43,373 bases of DNA, from assembly GCA_902517275.1 (NCBI GenBank), contig CABYBQ010000009.1, positions 1 to 43,373 of the forward strand. Reading direction: 5' to 3'. A model generated the notes under the pieces. That model was not told the origin of the DNA. It saw only the letters and a list, made by a program, of their open reading frames with translations, and made no database searches. Position 1 is the stretch's first letter, and each line of letters starts with the position of its first letter. This document shows, one piece after another, positions 1 to 8,451 of this stretch. Source of the stretch: an uncultured SAR116 cluster alpha proteobacterium. Its GTDB lineage: Bacteria > Pseudomonadota > Alphaproteobacteria > Puniceispirillales > Marisalimonadaceae. Position numbers and translations under genes: made by a program.

Positions 1-52
1 AGTTAATTTAACATATAAAGTATTTTTTAAAGCTCTTTTAAGGAGAATTTAT

Positions 53-511
53 TTGTCAAAAGCTTTTTTATTATGGTGGATACAAGTAGTTACTGTATCA
101 TTTTCTGCTATTTTAATTTTTACATATGGTTGGTTTGAAAAACTTTATGATGCAGATCAAACTAAAATTAGTTTTATTATAATTGTAATTTTTATAGCAG
201 CTTCAATTGCTACTGGTTTTTTAAGTTTCAAATCTAACATAGAGCATAGAACATTAAGTAACTACATATGGTTTTCTTCGGAAACCATGGTTACTCTAGG
301 TTTAATAGGAACAGTAGCTGGTTTTTTGTTAATGTTAAGTTCTGCTTTTGATAATTTAGATGTGAGTAATGTTGAAAATGTTCAAAAGGTAATTTCAAAC
401 ATGGCCTTGGGCATGAGTACTGCATTATGTACAACTCTTTCAGGGTTAGTTGGGAGCGTTCTAACTAAAATCCAAATGGTAATATTAGAGAATAATTCTA
501 ATTATGAGTGA
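53..511 (+). CDS. MotA/TolQ/ExbB-like proton-channel membrane protein
   Basis: This is a 152-residue inner-membrane protein with four predicted membrane segments (about residues 6-28, 39-59, 80-99 and 117-140). The last two carry the glycine- and small-residue-rich pattern LGLIGTVAGF and MALGMSTALCTTLSG, which is typical of the pore helices of the MotA/TolQ/ExbB family. In that family these subunits form a pentamer around a dimer of an ExbD/TolR/MotB partner and use the ion gradient to do work in the periplasm. The start is TTG, with AGGAG at 41-45 as ribosome binding site. The gene overlaps the ExbD-like gene downstream by 8 bases, so the two are surely co-translated. It is shorter than most ExbB proteins and ends right after the last helix. 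What it powers is unknown. Confidence 0.75.
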   Translation: MSKAFLLWWIQVVTVSFSAILIFTYGWFEKLYDADQTKISFIIIVIFIAASIATGFLSFKSNIEHRTLSNYIWFSSETMVTLGLIGTVAGFLLMLSSAFDNLDVSNVENVQKVISNMALGMSTALCTTLSGLVGSVLTKIQMVILENNSNYE

Positions 512-1124
512 TCCTAGATATAGATCATCTTTTGGTTTTATTGACCTGTTGTTTAATATGTTAATAGGCTTCGTATTTTTATTTATGTTAGCTTTTTTAT
601 TAATAAATCCTGTTGCTAAAAAAGAGACAATTAAGCCTAAGGCAGAATATTTTATTGAACTTGAATGGGATGGAGAAAAACCTTACGATCTTGATGTTTG
701 GGTCAAAGATAACATGGGACATATTGTTAGCTTCAGAAGACCTGATGATGCATTAATTCATCTAGAAAGAGATGACTTGGGAACAGTCAATGACACTTAT
801 GTTGATCAAAATGGCAAAACAGTTTATCTCAAAGAAAATAGGGAAGTCGTAGCAATAAGAACGCCTGAGGCGAGATCTTATTTGGTAACTATACATTTTT
901 ACAATGCTAGAAAATTCCCTGCGCCGCTTACACATGCAACAGTAAAATTGCTTAAAGTTAATCCTTATAAAGAAGAATATACTAAAAAATTATTTTTTAG
1001 TTCCGAAGGGCAGGAGCTTCCAGCATTTAAATTTAGAGTAGACTATAATGGTATAGTTCATGTTGATCCGACTAATGAGCTCATCATTGATGGAGAAGTG
1101 ATTAGAAAGAAGAGTGGCGTATAA
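504..1124 (+). CDS. ExbD/MotB-like protein with beta-rich periplasmic domain
   Basis: This 206-residue protein has one N-terminal membrane helix (about residues 10-34) containing Asp14 in the context FGFIDLLFNML. That is where ExbD, TolR and MotB carry their proton-binding aspartate. The rest (about 40-206) is predicted to be periplasmic and beta-rich, with a DLDVWV stretch near residue 63 that recalls the DLDLHV motif of YfaP/DUF2135-type beta sandwiches. I see no OmpA-type peptidoglycan-binding motif and no short ExbD C-terminal domain. It overlaps the upstream ExbB-like gene by 8 bases, and its TAA overlaps the ATG of the next gene (TAATG). This indicates a three-gene unit, possibly continuing upstream beyond the window. 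The substrate or partner recognised by the periplasmic domain is unknown. Confidence 0.65.
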   Translation: MSDPRYRSSFGFIDLLFNMLIGFVFLFMLAFLLINPVAKKETIKPKAEYFIELEWDGEKPYDLDVWVKDNMGHIVSFRRPDDALIHLERDDLGTVNDTYVDQNGKTVYLKENREVVAIRTPEARSYLVTIHFYNARKFPAPLTHATVKLLKVNPYKEEYTKKLFFSSEGQELPAFKFRVDYNGIVHVDPTNELIIDGEVIRKKSGV

Positions 1125-1597
1125 TGTTAGACTTTTCGATTAGTTCTGGACAATTAATGTTAATTTGGTCTTTTGCTGGAGCTATATGTTGTTTACCGTT
1201 TTTTACAAAAAATATATGGCAAAGATTTTTTACTGTTCCAATTATATTCATAGCAATTTGGTTAAGCTTTTACACAAACCACGAATTTATAGGTCGTCCT
1301 ATGTATGACAGGCCTCCTGAACAATTTGTTTATGAACATCATGCGGTTATTTATGATAAAGGCGAAAGATTGATCGTGTTATGGGCTGTAAAAGATGGGA
1401 TAAATAAACTTTTTAAATTTCCTCATACGGAACAAAATGAAGAAGCTTTGGATCAAGCTAAAAGAAATGCTGATAGGTCTGGTGTACCTCAAATGGGAGA
1501 AATTGTTAAAGAGGATCCTATAGATAAAAGATCCAGGAATAATGAATTTACACTAAAAACATATAGATTTCCATTTCAGAAAATGATGCCAAAGTAG
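1124..1597 (+). CDS. Small membrane protein of the ExbB/ExbD-like cassette
   Basis: I do not recognise this 157-residue protein. It has two hydrophobic segments (about residues 9-27 and 34-51), followed by a soluble, charged C-terminal part of about 100 residues with many Lys, Glu and Arg. The start ATG overlaps the stop of the preceding ExbD-like gene (TAATG), so translation is coupled and the protein probably belongs to the same complex. It ends 5 bases before the convergent oxidoreductase gene. There is no signal peptide or known motif that I can name. Confidence 0.6.
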   Translation: MLDFSISSGQLMLIWSFAGAICCLPFFTKNIWQRFFTVPIIFIAIWLSFYTNHEFIGRPMYDRPPEQFVYEHHAVIYDKGERLIVLWAVKDGINKLFKFPHTEQNEEALDQAKRNADRSGVPQMGEIVKEDPIDKRSRNNEFTLKTYRFPFQKMMPK

Positions 1598-1602
1598 TGA
1601 AC

Positions 1603-2706
1603 TTAATTGATATATTTTTGACTTATGTACTTGTTTAATACGGGTTGGATATAAGTAGCCATCTCTGAAAATGAGTTTTCCCATAATTTTTTGGAATTTC
1701 CTATATCATGGCCTGTGAGCAGGAGTGTACCAAAAGGACCAACTCTTTCAATAAATGATACTAATTTTTCAGTTACAGTTTTTTTATTACCAATAATTAT
1801 CAAGTCATTTGCTTTTTTCATAGCTTCTGGTAAGTCCTTTTTAAGGTTAATATCCTTACTTAAAGTACCTGATGCAAGTTTTGAAACAGTATTTAAATAG
1901 AGAAAATAGTGAGAAAATACTCCTTTAGGGTCACCTAAAATTTCTTCAGCTTCTGAATTTGATGAAGTAATGAGTACACTTCGTCCAACACGCCATTTTT
2001 GATAGGTCGGTTGTTTGCCGACCTTATTTGCCGCTTGTTGATAAGTTGGCCAATGAGTTGCTATATCTTTAGCATCAACAAAATTACCAGAAATTGGTAT
2101 CCATCCTTTTTCTCCGGCTAGTTTTGCTGTCATTGAATTAGGATTTTTAAGAGATATTGCGATTTCAGGATATGGTTTTTGAAATGGTTTAACAAATTTT
2201 CCAATACCTAATTCATGAATAATATTCTTCTTTAAAGAAATATCCAGAAATTCACCTTTGTAGTGATAATTTTCACTTTCATCCCAAAACTTTAAAATTG
2301 CCTCCATTGATTCAATCATTGTAATTGCTCTTGAGCGTCCATCCATATTACCAAAGAGCTCCCAATCACTTACTAATCCTCCTGCACCAACACCTAAAAT
2401 AACTCTTCCTTTTGAAAGATGATCTAGTAAACTTACTTGACCTGCAACTACTGCGGGATGTTGTTGAGGTAGGGAAATAACTCCTGTTCCAAACTTAATA
2501 TTTTTTGTCTCTTTTATTAAAGATGCATTAAAAATCAATGGTGAAGTAACTGGTTCTGCTGTAGAGCTATAATGTTCTCCCATCCAAGCTTCGGTAAAAT
2601 TTAATTTATCTGCTAAAAGAACAAGTTTTCTATCTTCTTCATAAGAAACACCTACATCTTTATTTGCAGGGTGAAGAGGCATCATAAACAATCCAAGATT
2701 AAGCAT
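1603..2706 (-). CDS. Luciferase-like (LLM class) flavin-dependent monooxygenase
   Basis: This 367-residue protein has the typical start of bacterial luciferase-like oxidoreductases. There is a first beta strand LGLFMMPLHPA, then the AWMGEHYSS segment (W-x-x-E-H is common in this family), then GTGVISLPQQHPAVVAGQ and the GRVILGVGAGG stretch that lines the flavin site of the TIM barrel. Members use FMNH2 or F420 and oxygen to oxidise a carbonyl or heteroatom substrate, usually in the cytoplasm. The true substrate cannot be read from the sequence. The gene follows the trp operon on the same strand after a 72-base AT-rich gap, so it may or may not be co-transcribed. A GGAG lies 13 bases before the ATG. 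Confidence 0.85.
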   Translation of the reverse strand: MLNLGLFMMPLHPANKDVGVSYEEDRKLVLLADKLNFTEAWMGEHYSSTAEPVTSPLIFNASLIKETKNIKFGTGVISLPQQHPAVVAGQVSLLDHLSKGRVILGVGAGGLVSDWELFGNMDGRSRAITMIESMEAILKFWDESENYHYKGEFLDISLKKNIIHELGIGKFVKPFQKPYPEIAISLKNPNSMTAKLAGEKGWIPISGNFVDAKDIATHWPTYQQAANKVGKQPTYQKWRVGRSVLITSSNSEAEEILGDPKGVFSHYFLYLNTVSKLASGTLSKDINLKKDLPEAMKKANDLIIIGNKKTVTEKLVSFIERVGPFGTLLLTGHDIGNSKKLWENSFSEMATYIQPVLNKYISQKYIN

Positions 2707-2778
2707 TGATTATTATATTCTCCAAAATATTTATCATTTATATATATATTACATTATTTAAAAATAATTTAAAATTTT

Positions 2779-3753
2779 TTAAAATTTAAGAACAACCGAA
2801 CCGGTCGTTTTTCTTTCTTCTAATATAGATTGAGCTTCTCTTATCTCGTCAATATAAAATGTTTTATCTATATTAATTTGTAAATCTTTATTTATGATCA
2901 TATCAAAAAATGTATCAGCATTCATTTGCATTTCATTAGCGTTTTTTATGTAAGTATTTAGTCCGCCTGTTGAAATAGACCCTGAAAAAGATCTAAGCAT
3001 ATTTATGTTAATAGGATCAATAGGACCTGATGAAACTCCAAAGCTAACTATTCTTCCTTTTGAAGCTAGGCAGCTTATTCCTTTTAAAAAGGTATCTTTT
3101 CCAACTGAGTCATATATGATATTTACCCCACTATTATTTGTAATTTCTAAGACTTTTTTGTGAAAGTCATCTTTTGAATAATTAATAGTAAAACTACATC
3201 CGCTTTGTTTAGCAATTCTTTCTTTTTCTTTAGAACTTACTGTTCCAATAACATTTGCTCCAATTTTTTTTGCCCATTGACAAAGAATTTGTCCAACGCC
3301 TCCCGCTGCAGCATGTACAAGAACAGTGTCATGCTCTTTTAATTTATATGAATGGTTAATTAGGTATTGAGAAGTTAATCCTTGCAAGGTAGATGCAGCG
3401 GCGATTTTAAGATCAACTTCTTTTTTAAGCTTAATAGTTCTATCTTGATCTAAATTCATAAACTGTGAAAAAGAACCTAGATTCATACAATGTGTTACCT
3501 TATCTCCAATATTAAATTTGGTAACATTAGAACCAATTTCTCTTACCGTTCCAGATGCTTCCATCCCAAGTACTACAGGTAAATTCTTAAGTGGATAGGT
3601 GCCCCTTCTTTGATTGATATCTATAAAATTTAATCCAGCAAACGAGTGTTCTATTAAAATTTCGTTTGAGCCTAAATTTTTTAAGTTCACTTCTTCTATT
3701 TTCAGGACATCCACAGATCCTTGCTCATAAATTTTAATCGCTTTACTTATCAT
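2779..3753 (-). CDS. NAD(P)H:quinone oxidoreductase family (zinc-free MDR)
   Basis: This is a medium-chain dehydrogenase of about 324 residues. An N-terminal GroES-like domain carries the quinone-oxidoreductase signature GLNFIDINQRRGTYP, and a Rossmann domain carries the HAAAGGVGQ dinucleotide motif (about residues 147-155). The zinc ligands of alcohol dehydrogenases are missing, as expected for QOR-type NADPH-dependent reductases. I chose the ATG at 3753 because it is preceded by AGGTG at a good distance. An in-frame GTG at 3762 directly abuts the trpG stop codon and lacks a ribosome binding site. The gene lies 9 bases after trpG and is therefore probably the last gene of the trpR-trpE-trpG transcript, although it has no evident role in tryptophan synthesis. 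Confidence 0.85.
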   Translation of the reverse strand: MISKAIKIYEQGSVDVLKIEEVNLKNLGSNEILIEHSFAGLNFIDINQRRGTYPLKNLPVVLGMEASGTVREIGSNVTKFNIGDKVTHCMNLGSFSQFMNLDQDRTIKLKKEVDLKIAAASTLQGLTSQYLINHSYKLKEHDTVLVHAAAGGVGQILCQWAKKIGANVIGTVSSKEKERIAKQSGCSFTINYSKDDFHKKVLEITNNSGVNIIYDSVGKDTFLKGISCLASKGRIVSFGVSSGPIDPININMLRSFSGSISTGGLNTYIKNANEMQMNADTFFDMIINKDLQINIDKTFYIDEIREAQSILEERKTTGSVVLKF

Positions 3754-3762
3754 AAAACACAC

Positions 3763-4413
3763 CTATAAATTTAATAAAAAATTTTCTAATATTTCCTTTC
3801 CACCCTCACTACCAAAAGATTCTGGATGATACTGAATTCCATAAATAGGATACAATTTATGACTGATCGCCATAATTTCACCACTAAAAGAAACTTTGTT
3901 TATATCAAGTATAGAACTTTTATCATCTATATCTTGTGAAACCCCGTTTATAACAAAACAACTAGGTAAAGATTTTGTCTCAACAATTAGAGAATGATAT
4001 CTCATTATTTCTATATTTTGAGGTATTTTATTATGTATTCCTTCTTGGTCATGTAATAAAAATGAGGTTTTTCCGTGCATAGGTTCATTTGCATGAATGA
4101 TTTTACCTCCAAATGAATGAACTATACCTTGCATACCTAGACATATCCCTAGGATTGGTATTTTTGGACCAAATTTTAGGATAATTTCTTGACAGACTCC
4201 AAAATATTTTTTTTCTGCAGGCGATCCTGGACCAGGTGAAATTATTATTTTGTCAGGCTTATCAAGTTTTAAATCATTAAGACATATTTGATCATTTCTT
4301 TTAACTGTTATATCAGTTTTTATACCTGATGTTTTTTTATCTAAAATCTCACCACAATATTGAAATAGATTGAAAGTAAATGAATCATAATTATCTATTA
4401 TTAAGACTTTCAT
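3763..4413 (-). CDS. trpG: Anthranilate synthase component II (glutamine amidotransferase)
   Basis: This 216-residue class I glutamine amidotransferase releases ammonia from glutamine for the TrpE subunit, making anthranilate from chorismate. The nucleophile is Cys91 in GICLGMQ, and His196 and Glu198 in the YHPESFGSEGG block complete the triad. The N-terminal IDNYDSFTFNL and ISPGPGSP motifs are typical of TrpG/PabA. Length is normal. It starts one base after the trpE stop codon, so the two subunits are co-translated. The same protein could also serve PabB in folate synthesis, as TrpG does in several bacteria; no pabB is visible in the window. Confidence 0.92.
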   Translation of the reverse strand: MKVLIIDNYDSFTFNLFQYCGEILDKKTSGIKTDITVKRNDQICLNDLKLDKPDKIIISPGPGSPAEKKYFGVCQEIILKFGPKIPILGICLGMQGIVHSFGGKIIHANEPMHGKTSFLLHDQEGIHNKIPQNIEIMRYHSLIVETKSLPSCFVINGVSQDIDDKSSILDINKVSFSGEIMAISHKLYPIYGIQYHPESFGSEGGKEILENFLLNL

Positions 4414-4414
4414 A

Positions 4415-5815
4415 TTATTTCGTCTCTCTAAATGATTCTAAAACTGTCTTCATGGCAGCTAGTTTTCTTTCAATTTCTAAATATTCTTTATCTGGATCTG
4501 AATCATAAACATTTCCACCACAAGTTTGAGCAAAAGCTTTCTCACCTTTTATAAAAATGGATCTAATTGGAATGGCAAATGTACAATCACCATTAAATCC
4601 AAACTGCCCTATTGCTCCTCCATATGGACCTCTTCCGTCTTCTTCAATTTCATTTATTATTTTCATAGCTTCTATTTTAGGGGCGCCAGACAGAGTGCCA
4701 GCTGGAAAATTTGATGCTAAAGCGGAGAACATATCCTCATCATCATTAATTATACCAGCAATTTCAGACGATATGTGTTGTACATGAGAATATTTTTTTA
4801 TATCCATAAGGTTTCTAACTTTGACAGTACCAAATTTAGCAACTCTACCTAAATCATTTCTATGTAAATCTACTAACATATTATGTTCAGCTATTTCTTT
4901 ACTATCATTTAGTAATTCTCGGGCTAATTTTAGATCCTCTGTTTTATCAGCTCCTCGTTTTGTTGTTCCAGCTAAAGGAAAAGTTTCCATTTCCCCGTTT
5001 TTAAGCCGAAAGAGAAGTTCTGGTGACGCTCCAATAATTATTTGATCACTAAACTTCATAAAATACATATGAGGGGATGGATTTAGCATTCTTAACTTTG
5101 AATATATTTCAGTAAGATCACCTTTTATTTCATAATGAGTTTTAAAACCCACTTCACATTGAAAAATTAATCCATTTTTTATGTCTTCTTTAATCTTTAA
5201 TACAGTTTTTCTATGCTCATCTCTTGTCATTGAATTTCTTAAAAATTTACAGCTTACTTCTGTATTATTATGATTATTTTGTTTAATAATTGATTTAATT
5301 TTTTCAATTTTATTATCTTCATAATAATAATAAAATATTTCGCCTGTCATTTGGTCATAAATAAGACCGTCAAGATACACGCCAAATTTAAAAGACTCGA
5401 AATTAGGATTTTTTTTTATATTTAAATTATTTTCAAAATAATTAAAACCATCGTAACTTACGAAGCCAACCAATCCTCCAGCATATTTCTTTGATATAAT
5501 ATTTTGAGGAATAATGTCCCTTAATTTGTAATAAGGGTTTTCACATGAATATGATCTGATTTCACCTTTATCTATGTCTTCAATTTTTAATTCATGTTTA
5601 TTTTCTGAAAATAATAGATATTTTGGATCAAAACCAATTATATGGTAGCGAGAAATATTACTTTCTTCGCCTAGTGATTCAAATAAAAAACAGTTTTTAA
5701 AGTTAAATTGTATTTTTTTGAACAATTCAAAAAAATTATATTTATCGCCTATTTTTATGTATTTAGGTTTGCCTTCAATTTTAATCTTATTTGGTTCATT
5801 TTGTTTTTTATTCAT
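4415..5815 (-). CDS. trpE: Anthranilate synthase component I
   Basis: This 466-residue protein belongs to the chorismate-utilising family. The N-terminal part has FLFESLGEESNISRYHIIG, which corresponds to the LLES feedback-inhibition region of TrpE. The catalytic half contains PLAGTTKRG, AEHNMLVDLHRNDLGRV, FPAGTLSGAPK, GPYGGAIGQFG and a final EYLEIERK block that binds magnesium. It converts chorismate and ammonia to anthranilate together with TrpG. The PLAGT motif points to anthranilate synthase or PabB rather than isochorismate synthase; I favour TrpE because a trpR-like gene precedes it and trpG follows. Its ATG overlaps the trpR stop codon (ATGA). The remaining trp genes are not in this window. 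Confidence 0.9.
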   Translation of the reverse strand: MNKKQNEPNKIKIEGKPKYIKIGDKYNFFELFKKIQFNFKNCFLFESLGEESNISRYHIIGFDPKYLLFSENKHELKIEDIDKGEIRSYSCENPYYKLRDIIPQNIISKKYAGGLVGFVSYDGFNYFENNLNIKKNPNFESFKFGVYLDGLIYDQMTGEIFYYYYEDNKIEKIKSIIKQNNHNNTEVSCKFLRNSMTRDEHRKTVLKIKEDIKNGLIFQCEVGFKTHYEIKGDLTEIYSKLRMLNPSPHMYFMKFSDQIIIGASPELLFRLKNGEMETFPLAGTTKRGADKTEDLKLARELLNDSKEIAEHNMLVDLHRNDLGRVAKFGTVKVRNLMDIKKYSHVQHISSEIAGIINDDEDMFSALASNFPAGTLSGAPKIEAMKIINEIEEDGRGPYGGAIGQFGFNGDCTFAIPIRSIFIKGEKAFAQTCGGNVYDSDPDKEYLEIERKLAAMKTVLESFRETK

Positions 5816-6096
5816 TTTTTATGATTTGCTCTTAAAATATCAATAATGTTAGATTTAATTTTAAAAATTTCTTCATTTTCGAAAGCGTATGAACCTCTTG
5901 TAACTGTTGCAATTCCTACATTTAGATCTTCAGAAATTTCTCTTTGTTTCTTACCATGCAAAAGCATTTGAAATATCTTTAAACGATTATCAAGCTCTTT
6001 TAACTCTTTGTTGGTAAAAAGCGCTTTAAGGAACAATTCCATGTTTTTGCAATTGTTTGTTTTAGTTAATAGTTGACTTAATAAGTTTGTTTTCAT
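5812..6096 (-). CDS. trpR: Trp repressor (TrpR family)
   Basis: This is a 94-residue helical protein that can be aligned along its length with E. coli TrpR. The helix-turn-helix block is REISEDLNVGIATVTRGS, against REL..ELGAGIATITRGS in E. coli. The TRGS motif and the Arg of LDNRLKIF correspond to the arginines that contact tryptophan in TrpR. It is predicted to bind DNA when loaded with L-tryptophan. It is the first gene of a trpR-trpE-trpG unit, and a perfect 12-base palindrome containing ACTAGT covers the bases before its ATG, which suggests autoregulation of the whole operon. There is no ribosome binding site upstream, so the mRNA may be leaderless. TrpR is best known from gammaproteobacteria and chlamydiae, so its presence here is unusual. 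Confidence 0.88.
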   Translation of the reverse strand: MKTNLLSQLLTKTNNCKNMELFLKALFTNKELKELDNRLKIFQMLLHGKKQREISEDLNVGIATVTRGSYAFENEEIFKIKSNIIDILRANHKK

Positions 6097-6107
6097 GTAC
6101 TAGTACA
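6096..6107 (-). promoter_or_regulatory. Predicted TrpR operator at the trpR start codon
   Basis: TGTACTAGTACA is a perfect 12-base palindrome. It contains the ACTAGT/CTAG core and GTACT/AGTAC arms found in E. coli trp operators. Its last base on the minus strand is the A of the trpR ATG. A possible -10 (TAAAAT, minus strand, about 6110-6115) lies just upstream. Repressor bound here would block transcription start of trpR-trpE-trpG. The palindrome is seen directly; the binding is inferred. Confidence 0.7.
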
Positions 6108-6139
6108 ATATTTTATTGATTAAAATTGATTAAATAAAA

Positions 6140-6157
6140 AAATTAGGCTTATAATTT
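6140..6157 (-). terminator. Weak candidate terminator after the cold-shock gene
   Basis: On the minus strand an AAATTA / TAATTT stem with a six-base loop (TAAGCC) overlaps the stop codon of the cold-shock gene and is followed by a run of T. The stem is only A-T pairs, so it is weak. It may separate this gene from trpR. Confidence 0.3.
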
Positions 6158-6362
6158 ATATAGCTTTAAGGTTGCCCGCAGAAACTTTACCGTCTTTGCC
6201 GTCTTCCAACTCATATTCAATTTTTTGATCAGGTTCTAGAGTTGTCATACCTGCTGCTTGTACGGCACTGATATGGACAAACACATCCTTGTCTCCACCC
6301 TCTGGTTCAATGAAGCCATAACCTTTTGTAGGGTTAAACCATTTAACTGTTCCTGTGGCCAT
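6156..6362 (-). CDS. Cold-shock protein, CspA family
   Basis: This 68-residue single cold-shock domain shows the two RNA-binding motifs, KGYGFIEP (RNP1) and VFVHISAV (RNP2), and the typical start MATGTVKWFNPTKG. Such proteins bind single-stranded RNA and DNA and act as RNA chaperones or antiterminators in the cytoplasm. AAGG lies about 8 bases before the ATG. Upstream there is a 146-base untranslated stretch with a small hairpin (GCTCT/AGAGC, 6380-6398) just before the ribosome binding site. Long leaders are common for csp genes, where they can make translation temperature-dependent; whether this one does is not known. Confidence 0.95.
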   Translation of the reverse strand: MATGTVKWFNPTKGYGFIEPEGGDKDVFVHISAVQAAGMTTLEPDQKIEYELEDGKDGKVSAGNLKAI

Positions 6363-6508
6363 TTTTTTTCCTTTTCTTAGCTCTAAAAAATAAAGAGCGC
6401 TTAGTTAATATTGTGATTTATTAAAACATGATTTTACAATTATGTACTTAATAAACTCCGATATTATATTTCAATTCTTTATTTTAGCAAGTTTGATTTG
6501 AAATGTAC

Positions 6509-7432
6509 TTATTTATAGCCGTCTTCATAAGCTTTTATGATTGAACTAACAGCTAAATTAAATGGCGTTTCAATACTATTTTCTTTTCCTAAAGTTACAA
6601 CCATGCCATTAATAGCGTCAATTTCAGATAACCTTTTAGCCTCAACATCCTGCAGCATTGAAGGTTTAGAATCTAAGAGTTTTTTGCCAAATTCTGTTAT
6701 ATATTTAATTGTGTCATCAAAAGTAAAATTAACATTTTTAATGTCACCCATTTTCCTGGCCTCTAGAGCACACCCTTTAGCTACTTCAAACATTTGTTTG
6801 TTTCCCATTACTTCACCAAGTGTTTTCCTGAATATTGAGCATGGGCCACTATAAGCAACGTTACATATAAATTTTTCCCAAATTAATTGTTCTATATCTT
6901 CGAAAGCTTTTGTGTTAAATCCTGCATCAGACCAAACCTTAACTAGTTTTTCTAATCTTTGAGTCATTCCTCCATTCATTTCACCAATTCTTATCATACT
7001 CATATTATTATGATGAGCATGACCAGGACCAACCATTGCCGCTCCAAAGCCTTGAGCCACTCCTAAAAGAATATTGCCAGTAGGCATAAAAGTAGCAATT
7101 CGTTCACCAGCACCTAGCCCATTCTGTATAGTTAAAATAAGAGAATTGCTTGATATTATTTTGCTTAGATTAGATGCGGCTGAACCAACTCCAGATGCCT
7201 TAGTTGCTATTACAAATAATTCATATCCTTTTGCATCTTCTATGTTATTCGACACATTTATATTTTTAACTACATTATCACCACTGAAACCTGAAACTCT
7301 AAGACCATCTTTTCTTATGGCTTCTAAATGCTCTTCCCAAAGATCAATTGCTAAAACCTCATTATTATTTTGAGCAAGAAAGGATGCATAAATAGATCCC
7401 ATTGCACCTGCTCCAATTATAGCAATTTTCAT
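6509..7432 (-). CDS. Ketopantoate reductase family (ApbA/PanE-like) dehydrogenase
   Basis: This is a 307-residue NAD(P)-dependent reductase. The Rossmann motif GAGAMGS is at residues 7-13. The C-terminal helical domain carries Lys187 in the WEKFICN motif, the position of the catalytic lysine in PanE-type enzymes. The family reduces 2-dehydropantoate to pantoate (coenzyme A synthesis) but includes many paralogues with other 2-keto acid substrates. The usual PanE neighbours (panB, panC) are absent here, so I do not assign panE. It lies 13 bases downstream of the pirin gene on the same strand and may be co-transcribed with it. Confidence 0.85.
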   Translation of the reverse strand: MKIAIIGAGAMGSIYASFLAQNNNEVLAIDLWEEHLEAIRKDGLRVSGFSGDNVVKNINVSNNIEDAKGYELFVIATKASGVGSAASNLSKIISSNSLILTIQNGLGAGERIATFMPTGNILLGVAQGFGAAMVGPGHAHHNNMSMIRIGEMNGGMTQRLEKLVKVWSDAGFNTKAFEDIEQLIWEKFICNVAYSGPCSIFRKTLGEVMGNKQMFEVAKGCALEARKMGDIKNVNFTFDDTIKYITEFGKKLLDSKPSMLQDVEAKRLSEIDAINGMVVTLGKENSIETPFNLAVSSIIKAYEDGYK

Positions 7433-7445
7433 AACCTAATCTCCA

Positions 7446-8351
7446 TCACTGCTTAATAAAAGTTCCATTGTTTAATTCAGACATAGCAAGTTGAATTTCA
7501 TCACTAGTATTCATTACAATAGGTCCGTGCCATGCAACGGGTTCTTGAATAGGATTACCAGAGATTAATAGGAATCTAACACCTTGATTTCCAGATAACA
7601 CCTTAACTTCATCTCCTTTATCAAAGGTAATTAGCGTCTTGTTTCCACTCATGTCACGTATTGTATAGTCTTCATTTTTATATGATTTTTCAATTTTAAT
7701 GCCTTTAGGCTCCGAGGCATAGTCAAAATTAGCCTCTCCTTCAAAAACATATGCAAAACAATTATCTCGTAATGATATTGGGAAGTTTTTGATTTTGTTT
7801 GGTGGAACATAAATGTCAAAATATTGAGGGTTAGATGCAATTCCCTTTATTAAACCTTTATACCCCCTATAATTGCCTATTATTATTTTTATAATAGTAC
7901 CGTCGTCATCATTTATAACTTTGATATCGCTTGATTTTATGTCTTGATAGTTAGGATCAGTCATTTTAAGATTAGATGGTAAATTAGCCCATAATTGAAA
8001 ACCATGCATTTCACCTTTATAATTACCTAAGGGCATTTCTTGATGAAGTATACCTGAACCTGCAGTCATCCATTGAACATCTCCATCATTCAGTTTTCCT
8101 GAATTTCCTAAGCTATCTTTGTGTTCCACTGCTCCCTTTAAGATATAAGTGATTGTCTCTATTCCTCTATGAGGATGCCACGGGAAACCTAATTGGTAAT
8201 CTTGTGGATTGTTATTTCTAAAATCATCAAGAAGTAAAAAAGGATCAAAGTCATTAGTATTTCCAAAGCCAAAAGCTCTATCTAATCTTACACCAGCACC
8301 CTCTAAAACAGGATTTGATTTTTTTCTTTCTAAAATTGGTCTAACAGTCAT
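7446..8351 (-). CDS. Pirin family protein (bicupin)
   Basis: This 301-residue protein has the pirin signature: FDPFLLLDDF, then WHPHRGIETITYIL, then AGSGILHQEMP. The metal-binding residues of the N-terminal cupin are His59, His61, His103 and Glu105, matching the iron site of human pirin. Bacterial pirins have been described as quercetinases or as modulators of central metabolism; the substrate of this one is unknown. It is transcribed divergently from the TauE/SafE transporter, with a 100-base AT-rich intergenic region in between that must hold both promoters. Confidence 0.93.
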   Translation of the reverse strand: MTVRPILERKKSNPVLEGAGVRLDRAFGFGNTNDFDPFLLLDDFRNNNPQDYQLGFPWHPHRGIETITYILKGAVEHKDSLGNSGKLNDGDVQWMTAGSGILHQEMPLGNYKGEMHGFQLWANLPSNLKMTDPNYQDIKSSDIKVINDDDGTIIKIIIGNYRGYKGLIKGIASNPQYFDIYVPPNKIKNFPISLRDNCFAYVFEGEANFDYASEPKGIKIEKSYKNEDYTIRDMSGNKTLITFDKGDEVKVLSGNQGVRFLLISGNPIQEPVAWHGPIVMNTSDEIQLAMSELNNGTFIKQ

Positions 8352-8451
8352 AATGTCTTTATAACTTTAAAAATAATAATTATGAACTTTTTTTTATCCA
8401 TATAGATAAATTGATATTTCACCAAAAATAAATAAAAAAGGAACTTATAAT

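Noticed and set aside
53..1124. Possible Zorya-type defence system (ZorA/ZorB have MotA- and MotB-like parts).
   Set aside because: The second protein has no OmpA-type peptidoglycan-binding domain, the first has no long cytoplasmic tail, and no helicase or nuclease gene follows.
4526..5045. Plus-strand open frames inside trpE.
   Set aside because: They are antisense to a well-conserved gene, lack ribosome binding sites and resemble no family.
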